Shown here piece after piece: positions 42,781 to 52,344 of a stretch of DNA of 64,000 bases. The notes under the pieces were generated by a model. It did not search any database and had not been told where the DNA came from. It saw only the letters and a list, made by a program, of their open reading frames with translations. How positions within the stretch are numbered: position 1 is the first letter of the stretch; each line of letters begins with the position of its first letter. The stretch is from Pararobbsia alpina (GTDB lineage Bacteria; Pseudomonadota; Gammaproteobacteria; Burkholderiales; Burkholderiaceae): positions 1 through 64,000 of the forward strand of contig NZ_CADIKM010000024.1 in assembly GCF_902859895.1 (NCBI RefSeq), in the 5' to 3' direction. Position numbers and translations under genes: made by a program.

Positions 42781-44424
42781 ATGCTGGATCGCGTAAAGGC
42801 CACGGACGGCGCGGCCCACATCCTCCTGCTTGACGACGACGAGGGCTTGCGCACACTCGCGTGCCGCATCCTCATGCGCGCCGGGCACCGGGTCAGCGCG
42901 GTGGCCGAGGCGGAGTCGGCGCGCGCGATCGTGCTGCACGACCGGCCGGACTTGCTGTTGCTCGACTACCAGCTCGGCAGTCTGGAAACAGGACTGGAGT
43001 TCTTCCGGCGGCTCGCGCGCGAGGCCGCGCCGATTCCGGCCATCTTGCTCACGGGCTTCGCGGATGAGTCGCGTGTGATCGAGGCCTTGCGCGCGGGTGT
43101 CGCCGATGTGGTGCCGAAGACGGGCGCCTATCTCGACTACCTGCCCGAAGCCGTCTCACGCGTACTCGAACAGACACGCCTGCGCCAGGCACTCGCGCAG
43201 GCTGAACTGCTGCGTGCCCGCGAGGAAGAGCGCGAACGCCTGCTGGCCTCCGCCCAGGCCGCGCAACAGGCGGCCGAGGAGGCGAACCGCGCGAAAGACC
43301 GCTTCCTCGCGATGCTTTCACATGAATTGCGTACGCCGCTTTCACCGGTGCTGGCCACCGCGCGCATGCTCGAACGTTTTGCCGACCTCTCTGACCCGGT
43401 GAGGGACGACATCCGGCTGATCCGACGCAATATCGAACTCGAGGCGCGGCTGATCGACGACCTGCTCGACCTCACGCGCGTGTCCAACGGCAAGCTGCTG
43501 CTTGCGCTCGAAGTCGTCGACGTCCATGAAGCGCTCAGCGAGGTACTCCAGATGTTCCGCGAGGAGATCGATGCGAAGCGGCAGCGGGTCGATTTCGAGT
43601 TGGGCGCCGAACACCATCATGTGCGTGCCGATCGCGCGCGCCTGCAGCAGATGCTGTGGAATCTGGTTCGCAACGCGGCGAAATTTACACAGGAGGGCGG
43701 TGCGATCATCCTGCGAACACGCAATGCGGTAAGAGAAAACGTTGTCGAGACTCTTGAAATCGAGGTCGAGGACAACGGCATCGGCATCGATCCGCTGCGC
43801 TTGCCGTCACTGTTCACGGCATTCGAGCAGGGCAGTGCAACCATCTCGCAGCAGTATGGCGGGCTCGGCCTCGGGCTGGCGATCACGCGCGCCTTGTCCG
43901 ACGCGCACGGCGGGAGCGTCATGGCTTTCAGCGAAGGGGCGGACAAGGGCGCGCGTTTTACCCTGGTCCTGCCCGTCACCGGCGCGCGGTCCGTCACGGC
44001 GGAACGCAGCGAACGTCCGACGCCGCCCGCTGAGCGGCCGCTCGAAGTGCTGCTGGTCGAAGATCACGAAGACACGGCCGACGTCATGGCCCGACTGCTC
44101 GAAGCCTATGGGCATACGGTGACGACCGCCGGTCTTCTTGCCGATGCGCTGGAAGCGATCGAGCGACAGCGTTTCGATCTTGTGATCAGCGATCTCGGTC
44201 TGCCCGACGGCAGCGGCCTCGATTTCGTGCGCGCGTTTCGCACCCGCTCGGCCGCCCCCGCAGTGGCCTTGACGGGCTACGGCATGGACGACGACGTCAG
44301 GCGCTGCATCGAGGCCGGTTTCTCCGTGCATCTGACCAAGCCGGTGAGCATCCAGCAACTCGAGCGGGTACTTAACGACGCCGCGAGCCTGCCCGTTGCC
44401 GGCCCCGGCGCCGGCTTGGCATAA
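42781..44424 (+). CDS. Hybrid protein: receiver - histidine kinase - receiver
   Basis: A 547-residue cytosolic protein with an N-terminal receiver (D62 in LLLDYQLGSLETG), a coiled coil (about 130-172), and HisKA with H181 in AMLSHELRTPLSPV. The HATPase domain follows with VEDNGIGID and GGLGLGLAITRAL, then a C-terminal receiver (about 420-535) with DLVISDLGLPDGSGLDF. It probably receives the phosphate signal from the upstream kinase/regulator pair. No DNA-binding output domain is encoded nearby, so the final output is unknown. Confidence 0.92.
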   Translation: MLDRVKATDGAAHILLLDDDEGLRTLACRILMRAGHRVSAVAEAESARAIVLHDRPDLLLLDYQLGSLETGLEFFRRLAREAAPIPAILLTGFADESRVIEALRAGVADVVPKTGAYLDYLPEAVSRVLEQTRLRQALAQAELLRAREEERERLLASAQAAQQAAEEANRAKDRFLAMLSHELRTPLSPVLATARMLERFADLSDPVRDDIRLIRRNIELEARLIDDLLDLTRVSNGKLLLALEVVDVHEALSEVLQMFREEIDAKRQRVDFELGAEHHHVRADRARLQQMLWNLVRNAAKFTQEGGAIILRTRNAVRENVVETLEIEVEDNGIGIDPLRLPSLFTAFEQGSATISQQYGGLGLGLAITRALSDAHGGSVMAFSEGADKGARFTLVLPVTGARSVTAERSERPTPPAERPLEVLLVEDHEDTADVMARLLEAYGHTVTTAGLLADALEAIERQRFDLVISDLGLPDGSGLDFVRAFRTRSAAPAVALTGYGMDDDVRRCIEAGFSVHLTKPVSIQQLERVLNDAASLPVAGPGAGLA

Positions 44425-44529
44425 GCCGCCAGGTTTCAGGGCGGCCCGCGGCGGAATACGGCACGCGCAGCAGGCGCGGAAAGCCTCAGAAAGCGGCAGC
44501 TATGCGCTGCTTGCGCAGGGCCTGGCCGT

Positions 44530-44976
44530 TCAGGGCCGGCTCTTCAGCTCGTCGCAGATTTCACGCAGCAGCAGCACGTCTTCGGGCGGCGCCGGAGGCG
44601 GTGCATCCGGATGCTGTGCTTCGAACTCGCGCAGCTTGTTGATGAACTTCACCATCAGGAAAATGATGAACGCCAGGATGATGAAGTTGATCACCACGGT
44701 CACGAAGCTGCCATAGCCGAGCGCGGCCACGCCGGCAGTCTGCAGGTCCTTGTAGGAATCCGGATTGCCTTTGAACGAGGGCGGAATCTCACCGAGTCGC
44801 ACGAACTTGTTCGAAAAATCGAGGCCGCCCGCGACCACTCCGACCACCGGCATGATCAAGTCCTTGACGATCGAATTGACAATGCCCGAGAACGCCCCAC
44901 CGATGATTACCCCGACGGCGAGATCCATCACATTGCCTTTCATCGCGAAACTCTTGAACTCCTGGACCATGCTCAT
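44530..44976 (-). CDS. mscL: Large-conductance mechanosensitive channel MscL
   Basis: A 148-residue inner-membrane channel that opens at high membrane tension and protects against osmotic downshock. TM1 with its pore is in [22 protein letters not shown]2 is [21 protein letters not shown], and a charged C-terminal helix follows. The start at 44976 ([15 protein letters not shown]) is standard; two residues later is an alternative Met. It is transcribed alone, with a GGAGATATC-type ribosome site upstream. Confidence 0.96.
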   Translation of the reverse strand: MSMVQEFKSFAMKGNVMDLAVGVIIGGAFSGIVNSIVKDLIMPVVGVVAGGLDFSNKFVRLGEIPPSFKGNPDSYKDLQTAGVAALGYGSFVTVVINFIILAFIIFLMVKFINKLREFEAQHPDAPPPAPPEDVLLLREICDELKSRP

Positions 44977-45190
44977 TCGATATCTCCTGGTTCGGTTCGG
45001 TGGACGGGAACGTTGGGTGAGTGCCGGAAAGCAAGATTCGGTCACAGTCCCTTATTAGCACGCGGGATGTCGCCCCTCAAGCCTCTGTCGCATCAGACAT
45101 GTAATCCCGGCGCAAAGAAGGGGTTCACTGTAGTTTGTTACGCGATTTGGAAAAATATGAGATAGTCGGCGCTACTGAGGGGAAACCAGG

Positions 45191-46300
45191 ATGGATACTC
45201 TGCAAAATATGCGCGTGTTCATGCGCGTCGTGGAGACAGGCAGTTTTACAGCCGCCGCGCAACAGATGGCGACGACCACCGCGCATGTCTCGCGCTCGAT
45301 CTCCGACCTCGAGACGCACCTGCGCACGCGGCTGCTCAACCGCACTACCCGGCGGCTTGCGATGACCGAAGCCGGCGAACGTTACCTGCATCGCTGCGAG
45401 CAGATCGTTGCCTACGTCGACGAGGCGGAAGCCGAGGCGCGCCATGCGCAGGCCCGGCCTGCGGGGACGCTGCGGCTGCACGCGATGTCGAGCCTGGCGC
45501 AGCACTACTTGATGTCGGCGATCGCGCGCTATCACGAGAAATATCCCGAAGTCTTTGTCGACCTGACGCTGTCTCAGCGCATGCCTGACCTGCTCGAGGA
45601 AGGGCTCGATGTCTCCATGATCGTTTCGTCCCAATTGCCCGACTCGGGGCTGATCTCACAAAAGCTCGGCGAATCGAGGACGATCGTCTGCGCGTCGCCA
45701 CGCTATCTCGCCCGGCGCGGCACACCGTCGACGCTCGCCGACCTGGCCGCTCACGACTGCGTCCAGTTGCAAACCGCCTCGGTGTTTGCGAGCGATCGCT
45801 GGACCTTCGCCGGCGCCGACGGCGAACAGACCATCACCGTACGCGGCCCCTTGCGGGTCAACGGCGCCGAGTCGCTGCGCAGTGCGCTCGAGGCGGGCAT
45901 GGGCATCGGCATCCTGCCTGCATTCTCGGCGCTTGAAAGCATGCGCAACTGCTCGCTCGTGCGCATTCTTCCCGAGTACACATTGCCGGCGCTATCGGTC
46001 TACGCGCTGTATCCGTCGCGGCAGTATCTCGATGCGAAAATTCGCGCATGGGTCGAACTGCTTCGCGTCCAGGTCACCGAGGCGATGGCCGCCGACGACA
46101 CCGAGCTCTGCGCTTTGCCGTGTGCGCGAGCCGGTGCGGCCGCGACGGCCGTTGCCGCTTTCGAGGCCGCACAAGCGCAAGCCGCCGCCGCGAGCGCCGG
46201 GGCTGCCCATGCGCACGGTGTGCCGGAGACGATCCAGGGGGCGAAGGGACAGAGAGCCGGTTCGCATGTGAACGTCGGCAGCGCGACACTCGACACCTAG
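45191..46300 (+). CDS. LysR family transcriptional regulator
   Basis: A 369-residue regulator. The N-terminal winged helix (about 4-62) contains MRVFMRVVETGSFTAAAQQM and VSRSISDLETHLRTRLLNR. An effector-binding domain (about 90-295) of the LysR substrate-binding type follows. Relatives end near residue 300. Here a 65-residue Ala-rich tail without motif follows, reading to a stop at 46300. It precedes glgX by 100 bases on the same strand, but LysR targets are usually divergent, so its target is not evident. Confidence 0.9.
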   Translation: MDTLQNMRVFMRVVETGSFTAAAQQMATTTAHVSRSISDLETHLRTRLLNRTTRRLAMTEAGERYLHRCEQIVAYVDEAEAEARHAQARPAGTLRLHAMSSLAQHYLMSAIARYHEKYPEVFVDLTLSQRMPDLLEEGLDVSMIVSSQLPDSGLISQKLGESRTIVCASPRYLARRGTPSTLADLAAHDCVQLQTASVFASDRWTFAGADGEQTITVRGPLRVNGAESLRSALEAGMGIGILPAFSALESMRNCSLVRILPEYTLPALSVYALYPSRQYLDAKIRAWVELLRVQVTEAMAADDTELCALPCARAGAAATAVAAFEAAQAQAAAASAGAAHAHGVPETIQGAKGQRAGSHVNVGSATLDT

Positions 46301-46399
46301 CGGTCGGAGCCCGGGTACCGATGGGTGTGAGCCGGGCAGGCACGCAAGCTGCTGAGTTGACTGGTTTTGCAGTCTTCCCTCTCCGGCCAAGGACCCGAC

Positions 46400-48565
46400 A
46401 TGCCGCTGTCAAATCTCGCTGAAGGATCTCCGTTTCCACTGGGCGCCACCTGGGACGGCAAGGGTGTCAATTTCGCACTGTTTTCAGCGAATGCAACGAA
46501 AGTCGAACTCTGCCTGTTCGACAAGCACGGCCGCACCGAAACCGATCGCATCGAGTTGCCCGAATATACCGACGAAGTCTGGCACGTCTATATCCGGGAT
46601 CTCGCGCCCGGCACCGTCTACGGCTATCGCGTGCATGGCCCCTATGAGCCTGCCGCGGGCCATCGTTTCAATCCCAACAAGCTGCTGCTCGATCCGTATG
46701 CGAAGGCCCATGTCGGTGCGTTGAAATGGCGCCCCGAAGTGTTCGGCTACACGCTCGGCAACAAGGCCGGCAATCTCTCGTTCGACAAGCGCGATAGCGC
46801 GCGCTCGGTGCCCAAATGCAAGGTCGTCGACACCTCGTTCGCCTGGGACAATCCGACACGCGTGCGTGTCCCCTGGGACCGAACGATCTTCTATGAAACC
46901 CATGTGCGCGGGTTCACGAAGCGACACCCCACTGTGCCCGAGAAATTGCGGGGCACCTTCGGCGGCCTCGCACACAAGCCCGTGATCGACTACATCAGAA
47001 GCCTGGGTGTGACGAGCGTCGAGCTGATGCCGATTCACGCCTTTGTCAACGACAGCCATCTGCTCGACAAGGGCCTGACGAACTACTGGGGCTACAACAC
47101 CATCGGCTTCTTCGCGGCCGACCCACGCTACTACTCGGACGGCAGCGTCGGCGAATTCAAGAAGATGGTCGATCGCTTCCATGACGCAGGGCTCGAGGTG
47201 ATTCTCGACGTGGTCTATAACCATACGGCCGAAGGCAACGAGAACGGCCCGACCCTCTCGTTCAAGGGCATCGACAATGCGTCGTACTATCGCCTGATAC
47301 CCGAGGACGCCCGCTACTACGTCAACGACGCGGGCACCGGCAATACGCTGAATCTTTCCCATCCGCGCGTGCTGCAGATGGTCACCGACAGCCTGCGCTA
47401 CTGGGTGACCGAGATGAACGTCGACGGCTTCCGCTTCGACCTCGCGACCATCCTGGGCCGCGAGCCGTATGGTTTCGACGAAGGCGGCGGCTTTTTGGAC
47501 AGTTGCCGGCAGGACCCGATTCTCTCGAGCGTGAAGCTGATCGCGGAGCCCTGGGACTGTGGTCCCGGCGGTTATCAGGTCGGCGGATTCCCGCCGGGCT
47601 GGGCCGAATGGAACGACCGCTACCGCGATACGGTACGCGCTTTCTGGAAGGGCGACGAGGGCATCAGTGCGGAACTCGCCACGCGGCTCACCGCTTCGGG
47701 CGACAAGTTCAACCGGCGCGGGCGCCGTCCGTGGGCGAGCGTCAACTTCATCTGTGCGCATGACGGTTTCACACTGAACGACCTCGTCACGTACAACGAC
47801 AAACACAACGAGGCGAACGGTGAGGAAAACCGCGACGGCCATTCCGACAACAAGTCGTGGAACTGCGGCGCGGAAGGGCCGACTGACGACCCCGAAGTGC
47901 GCACCTTGCGTGAACGGCAGAAACGCAATCTGCTCTCGACGCTGCTGTTCTCGGCGGGTACGCCGATGCTGCTCGCGGGCGACGAATTCGGCCGGACCCA
48001 GCAGGGTAACAACAACGCCTATTGCCAGGACAACGAGATCAGCTGGGTTGACTGGAACGGGATCGACGACGACGGCCGCGCGCTGACCGATTTCGTGCGC
48101 AAGCTCACGACCTTGAGGCATACGCTGCCGGTACTGAGCCGCAACCGTTTCCTGACTGGCGAATACAACGAAAAACTCGAAGTCACGGATGTCAGATGGA
48201 TCGATCCGGTCGGCGCGGCGCTGAGCGACGAGCAGTGGGCCGATCCCATGATGCGATGCTTCGGCATGGTGCTCGACGGCCGGGCGCAAGCCTCGGGCAT
48301 CGTCAAGCCGGCCTCCGACGCGACGCTCCTGCTGGTTTTCAATGCGCACCATGACGTGGTCGACTTCCAGTTGCCCGACGTGCCCGGCAGCGATCAGTGG
48401 ACCTGCCTGATCGACACCAATGCATCGATCCGCGATGAGCTGCCCGAGTTCGACGCGGGCAATGTCTACCAGGTAACCGGGCGCTCGGTGTTGCTGTTCG
48501 CGCTCCACGCGCGCGGCGAGACCGGCCGCATCTTCCGCCGGCTCGAGGGCGCGCTCACGGAGTGA
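46400..48565 (+). CDS. glgX: Glycogen debranching enzyme GlgX
   Basis: A 721-residue GH13 isoamylase-type enzyme hydrolysing alpha-1,6 branches left by glycogen phosphorylase. It has an N-terminal CBM48 domain (SPFPLGATWDGKGVNFALFS) and a TIM barrel with VVYNHTAEG, nucleophile D347 in DGFRFDLATILG, acid/base E383 in LIAEPWDCGPGGY, and FICAHDGFTLNDL. The start ATG at 46400 gives the canonical N-terminus. No other glycogen genes are in the window, whereas glgX usually lies in a glg or trehalose cluster. Confidence 0.95.
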   Translation: MPLSNLAEGSPFPLGATWDGKGVNFALFSANATKVELCLFDKHGRTETDRIELPEYTDEVWHVYIRDLAPGTVYGYRVHGPYEPAAGHRFNPNKLLLDPYAKAHVGALKWRPEVFGYTLGNKAGNLSFDKRDSARSVPKCKVVDTSFAWDNPTRVRVPWDRTIFYETHVRGFTKRHPTVPEKLRGTFGGLAHKPVIDYIRSLGVTSVELMPIHAFVNDSHLLDKGLTNYWGYNTIGFFAADPRYYSDGSVGEFKKMVDRFHDAGLEVILDVVYNHTAEGNENGPTLSFKGIDNASYYRLIPEDARYYVNDAGTGNTLNLSHPRVLQMVTDSLRYWVTEMNVDGFRFDLATILGREPYGFDEGGGFLDSCRQDPILSSVKLIAEPWDCGPGGYQVGGFPPGWAEWNDRYRDTVRAFWKGDEGISAELATRLTASGDKFNRRGRRPWASVNFICAHDGFTLNDLVTYNDKHNEANGEENRDGHSDNKSWNCGAEGPTDDPEVRTLRERQKRNLLSTLLFSAGTPMLLAGDEFGRTQQGNNNAYCQDNEISWVDWNGIDDDGRALTDFVRKLTTLRHTLPVLSRNRFLTGEYNEKLEVTDVRWIDPVGAALSDEQWADPMMRCFGMVLDGRAQASGIVKPASDATLLLVFNAHHDVVDFQLPDVPGSDQWTCLIDTNASIRDELPEFDAGNVYQVTGRSVLLFALHARGETGRIFRRLEGALTE

Positions 48566-48938
48566 GGTCCCGCGCAAGGTCGGCCGCCGCGCGCCGCTTC
48601 GGGCGACCGCAGCGGCTGTCCGGACCCGGTTAGACGGTTTATTGACGCTTGTTCGAAGTGAGCACGCTTGCCAATCTGCGTCGCACTCGCAGCGGCTGCC
48701 GCAAGCGTACTAGTTTGCGACGACCACATTTAACGTGGTTTTAACGTGTCATGAATTCAGCATCGAAAATCGCCGCCTTTTTACTGTCGTCTTAATGCCG
48801 ATTGATCAGTATCGCCGCTTCCATTTTACAAAACCTTTGCATTAGAATTTCGTAAGCCGGCAGGGTCGGGCTCCGCACGCGCGACCGCCGCATGCGCACA
48901 GCCCCGACTAAGACGCGGCCTCCACGGGGTGGAACGAA
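48566..48938 (+). other. AT-rich intergenic region before the MATE gene
   Basis: About 370 bases. The right half (48720-48860) is clearly AT-richer than average and probably contains the MATE gene promoter. No gene, terminator or RNA structure stands out. Confidence 0.5.
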
Positions 48939-50300
48939 GTGAACAAGCTTAAGTTTTGGCCAGTGGCCTGGCCGATCGGTATGGAAATGGTGTTGATATT
49001 CGCCGTTGCGTTTATCGACATGTTCTTTCTAAGCCGAATATCGGATTCGGCCGCTGGTGCGTTCGGCGCATTAAATCCATTGCTGCTGATGCTGGTACTG
49101 GTGCTCAAGCTGATAGCCCAGGGCGGCGGCGTGGTCGCCGCGCGATTCGTCGGCGCGGGCGATCGCAAGCGTGCGCAAGACGCCTATATGTTCATCCTCA
49201 CGACGAATATCGGGCTGGGCTGTATCGCGGCCGCGACCATCTATCTGCTGCAGGACCACATCGGCATCTGGCTCGGCTTGACGGGCGAGACGGCCGAATA
49301 TGCGCGCGAATATCTGAGCCTGTACTGGATCGTCCTGTTCGCCATGGGGTTCCGCGTCGCCTATGCGGCGATCGGGGCGTCGGTAGGGAAGACGTACTGG
49401 AGCATGATGGGTTTTGCGCTGGGCAATGTGTTCGGCGTCACCCTCAATTGCTCGTTTGCCTATGGCTGGTTCGGTGCGCCGCAGCTCGGCGTACGCGGCG
49501 TGCTGCTCGCCGCATCGATCAACTTTCTCGTCAACGTCCTGTTCCTCGGCTACTGCGTGCACAGCAAGATGCACGTGCGGCTCGCGCTCAGCGCGAGCAC
49601 GCGCCGGCGTTTTCGCGAGATGGTGCGGCCCGTACTGACCACCGCGATCCCGATGACGCTCGAGCCGGTGCTGTTCAACGCCTTTCAGCTCGCGCTGACG
49701 ACGATGATCGTCCGGATGGGCACGGAGGCACTCGCGGCGCGCACGTATTCGCTGCAGATCTCGACCTGCATCATTTTCTGGACGCTGTCGATCGGGCAGG
49801 CGACCCAGATCCTGACGGCCAATCGCATTGGTGCACGCGCGTTCGACCAGGCGCACGAGCGCGTGATGGCCAGCCTTCGTTATGGCGTGATCGGCGTGCT
49901 GGTCTGCACGTCGCTTGTCTATCTGAATGCCCGGAGCCTGTTTGGATTCTTTACGCAGGATTCGCAGGTGATTCATCTCGGCGTTCAGCTTGCCGCGATC
50001 GGATTCATTCTGGAAGTCGGGCGCACCGCGAACGTGATCTGTTCGTCCTCGCTCGGCGCGGCGGGTGACGCCAAGTTTCCGATGGCCATGGGGATGATCT
50101 TCAACTGGCTGGTCGGGCTGCCGCTGTGCTGGCTTCTCGGTGTCCATCTCGGCTATGGCTTGCCGGGGCTGTGGATCGGCATGACCATCGAGGAATGTAT
50201 GCGCGGCTGTTGCAATTTCTGGCGCTGGAGGCAGCGCGGATGGATCGGGCTGCACCCCGCGCAGGCCTCGAACGGCGGCGCGCCGGCGTCAGCGGGTTAG
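48939..50300 (+). CDS. MATE family efflux transporter
   Basis: A 453-residue inner-membrane protein of 12 helices with the internal two-fold repeat of MATE exporters, which use proton or sodium gradients to expel cationic compounds. It starts WPIGMEMVLIFAVAFIDMFFLSRISDSA and shows IAQGGGVVAARFVGAGDRKRAQDA, a typical MATE helix 2-3 segment. The start is GTG 48939 with GGGTGGAACGAA in front; the next Met would cut into the first helix. The substrate is unknown. Confidence 0.9.
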   Translation: MNKLKFWPVAWPIGMEMVLIFAVAFIDMFFLSRISDSAAGAFGALNPLLLMLVLVLKLIAQGGGVVAARFVGAGDRKRAQDAYMFILTTNIGLGCIAAATIYLLQDHIGIWLGLTGETAEYAREYLSLYWIVLFAMGFRVAYAAIGASVGKTYWSMMGFALGNVFGVTLNCSFAYGWFGAPQLGVRGVLLAASINFLVNVLFLGYCVHSKMHVRLALSASTRRRFREMVRPVLTTAIPMTLEPVLFNAFQLALTTMIVRMGTEALAARTYSLQISTCIIFWTLSIGQATQILTANRIGARAFDQAHERVMASLRYGVIGVLVCTSLVYLNARSLFGFFTQDSQVIHLGVQLAAIGFILEVGRTANVICSSSLGAAGDAKFPMAMGMIFNWLVGLPLCWLLGVHLGYGLPGLWIGMTIEECMRGCCNFWRWRQRGWIGLHPAQASNGGAPASAG

Positions 50301-50358
50301 GGCGCGCCGACCGGCTAACCAGCCGATCGGCGAATCTGCCGACCGGCAAGGTAGCGAG

Positions 50359-51579
50359 TCAACTATTCGACCAGCCGTCGTCGCCACCGCCGGCGTCGAT
50401 GCTACCGCCGCTATCCCAGTCGTTGCCGCCCTGGCCCGCATCGAAACCCGGATCGGGGACGTAGTCGCCCCCACCCCCGCGACGTCGAAGGTCGTCATCG
50501 TCGACGATGACATCACGCTCGACGACCCGCTCGCCTCCTCCTCCGAAACCCCCGCTGAGCACGCTGCCGAGCAGCACGCCCGTCAGCAGGCCGGAACCCG
50601 TGTTCGGCTGCTGCTGGACGATGACGGTCGGCTGAGGCTGCCCGGCCGGCCCGTATGGGTATTGCGGCGTGGCGAAACGATCGGCTTCCTGGGCGTAAGG
50701 TGAAGAATTGCCGCCCCCCACGGTGGCCGCGTTCGGATCGGGCCGTCCATCGGCGCGCGCGCGCAGGCTCGCGAAACGCCGTTCGAGATCCTCGACGCGA
50801 TAGTCGGGTACCGGATTGCCGCCGTTCAACGCGCCGACGGTCTCGCGCGCATCGGTTTCAAGGTTCTCCGCCTCGCCCGCAAGCTGTTCATGCCCCGCAA
50901 GGGTCGACAGGCGCAAGTCGAGCTTGAGCGTACGCACGTTGTTGAGAACTTCGGTGGCACGGCGCATCTGTGTGAGTCGCAGTTCCTTGGCCTCGCCGTC
51001 GCCCTTGTTGCGCGCGCGGCGCAGGGTCCAGACGAGCACGCAGGCGACACCCGCGATCACGATGATGAAAATGATCCAGATCTTGGAAGAGGGCTCGCGC
51101 ACGGCCGGCGCGGTCTGGGGCATCAGGGCCTCGGCGCCGCGCGAGAGCGAACTGCCCGAGCGCAGGCCGTTCGCGTCATTGCCGGCTGCGAGGCCGCCGC
51201 CATCGCGGCTCATGCCATTGCCCAGGCTTGTGCTGCTTGCGCGCACGGCGGCGTCGGCATCGGCCTGTACGTGCCGCTCGACGGCGCGAAAGCGTGTGGC
51301 ATCGGTGAACTTCAGCGAAGGATCGAGGCTGCGCGCCTGCTCGATCTGTGCAAGGCCGTCCGCGGCCTTGCCATTGTGATCGAGCACCTGGCCATACATG
51401 TAGTGCGCTCGCGCGCTACCCGGGTGTGCCTGGACGACTTCGGCAAGCATCGATTCCGCCTGCCTGTAGTTGCCCGCGCCTATGGCGGCCTCGACATCCT
51501 TGACGTTCGGGGCGGCAATGGCGATCTGCGCGAATACGCTCGCGCAGACCATGAATACAACAGCGATGAATCTCTTCAT
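50359..51579 (-). CDS. TPR-containing exported membrane protein
   Basis: A 406-residue protein with a signal peptide (MKRFIAVVFMVCASVFAQIAIAA) and two TPR-like repeats (about 30-100, AIGAGNYRQAESMLAEVV and ARAHYMYGQVLDHNGKAADGL). A membrane helix lies near 165-187 (WIIFIIVIAGVACVLVWTL), followed by a helical cytoplasmic part and a Gly/Asp-rich tail with a VVERDVIVDDDD segment. ATG 51579 starts at the signal peptide; ATG 51591 is four codons longer. It lies directly downstream of pspA on the same strand and is probably its partner. No named family beyond TPR was recognised. Confidence 0.8.
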   Translation of the reverse strand: MKRFIAVVFMVCASVFAQIAIAAPNVKDVEAAIGAGNYRQAESMLAEVVQAHPGSARAHYMYGQVLDHNGKAADGLAQIEQARSLDPSLKFTDATRFRAVERHVQADADAAVRASSTSLGNGMSRDGGGLAAGNDANGLRSGSSLSRGAEALMPQTAPAVREPSSKIWIIFIIVIAGVACVLVWTLRRARNKGDGEAKELRLTQMRRATEVLNNVRTLKLDLRLSTLAGHEQLAGEAENLETDARETVGALNGGNPVPDYRVEDLERRFASLRARADGRPDPNAATVGGGNSSPYAQEADRFATPQYPYGPAGQPQPTVIVQQQPNTGSGLLTGVLLGSVLSGGFGGGGERVVERDVIVDDDDLRRRGGGGDYVPDPGFDAGQGGNDWDSGGSIDAGGGDDGWSNS

Positions 51580-51660
51580 GATGGAAACCATCTTTCAAAA
51601 CTACGCGGCAGGCTTGCGGCTAGTACACCGGCAAGCCTGCCGTTGAGAGGAAATCCCGTC

Positions 51661-52344
51661 TCAGGGATTGGGTGGCGTGTTGAGTTCCTTCTTCAACGCC
51701 GCCAGACGATCGTCGACGGACGGGCCGCGGGTCAGCGCGGCCAACTGGTCGTCGAGTGCCTTGCCGTTGTTCTGGTCGGCCGAGTTCAGGCGCGCGTCGG
51801 AGCGTGCATTCGACAGGTTGACCTTTTCCTCGAGCTTGTTGAAGTCTTCGGAGAGGTTTTGCCCGCCGATGCCGCCAAGCGCTGTCGCCGCCGTATCCTT
51901 GGCCTTCGCGATTTCCTGCTTGGCCGACAGGATGCTCGAGCGTGACTGGAGATCGTTGCGGCGCCCGCGCATCTCGCCCATCTGGTTCCTGAGCTGGTCG
52001 AGCGAGGGTTCGAGCTTCGCGAGCTCGGCATCGAGCGCATCGCGCTCGTTTTCGGCGGCGGCTTGGGCTGACAGGGCTTCGCGTGCGAGCGCCTCGTTGC
52101 CGGCCTGCAGCGCGCGCTTGGCGCCGTCGCCGTACTTCGCCGCCTTTTCGGCGGCGAGGTCGCGCTTGCTGCGCTGCGTGCTGACCTGCGCCTCGATCTC
52201 GATCAACGAGTTTTCCGCGGTGCCGATACTGCCGTCGAGCTCACGGACGATCTGGCGCGCATCGCGTGAAGGATCCTGTACCGATTCGGCTGCGTCATTG
52301 AGCAGGCCCTTCAGCGTGCGCGAGATGGTGTTCAGAAGCGACAT
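51661..52344 (-). CDS. pspA: PspA/IM30 family membrane-stress protein
   Basis: A 227-residue, almost wholly helical coiled-coil protein of the PspA/IM30/ESCRT-III-like family, which coats and stabilises stressed inner membranes. It begins MSLLNTISRTLKGLLNDA, the amphipathic membrane-binding helix, followed by a long coiled coil (about 35-180). PspF and PspBC, the E. coli regulators and partners, are not in the window; the partner here seems to be the TPR membrane protein 81 bases downstream. The start at 52344 is chosen for the conserved N-terminus. Confidence 0.88.
   Translation of the reverse strand: MSLLNTISRTLKGLLNDAAESVQDPSRDARQIVRELDGSIGTAENSLIEIEAQVSTQRSKRDLAAEKAAKYGDGAKRALQAGNEALAREALSAQAAAENERDALDAELAKLEPSLDQLRNQMGEMRGRRNDLQSRSSILSAKQEIAKAKDTAATALGGIGGQNLSEDFNKLEEKVNLSNARSDARLNSADQNNGKALDDQLAALTRGPSVDDRLAALKKELNTPPNP

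Noticed and set aside
46484-48577. Open frame of 697 codons on the minus strand
   Set aside because: It is antisense to glgX, whose catalytic motifs are clear, and its composition is typical of a shadow frame.
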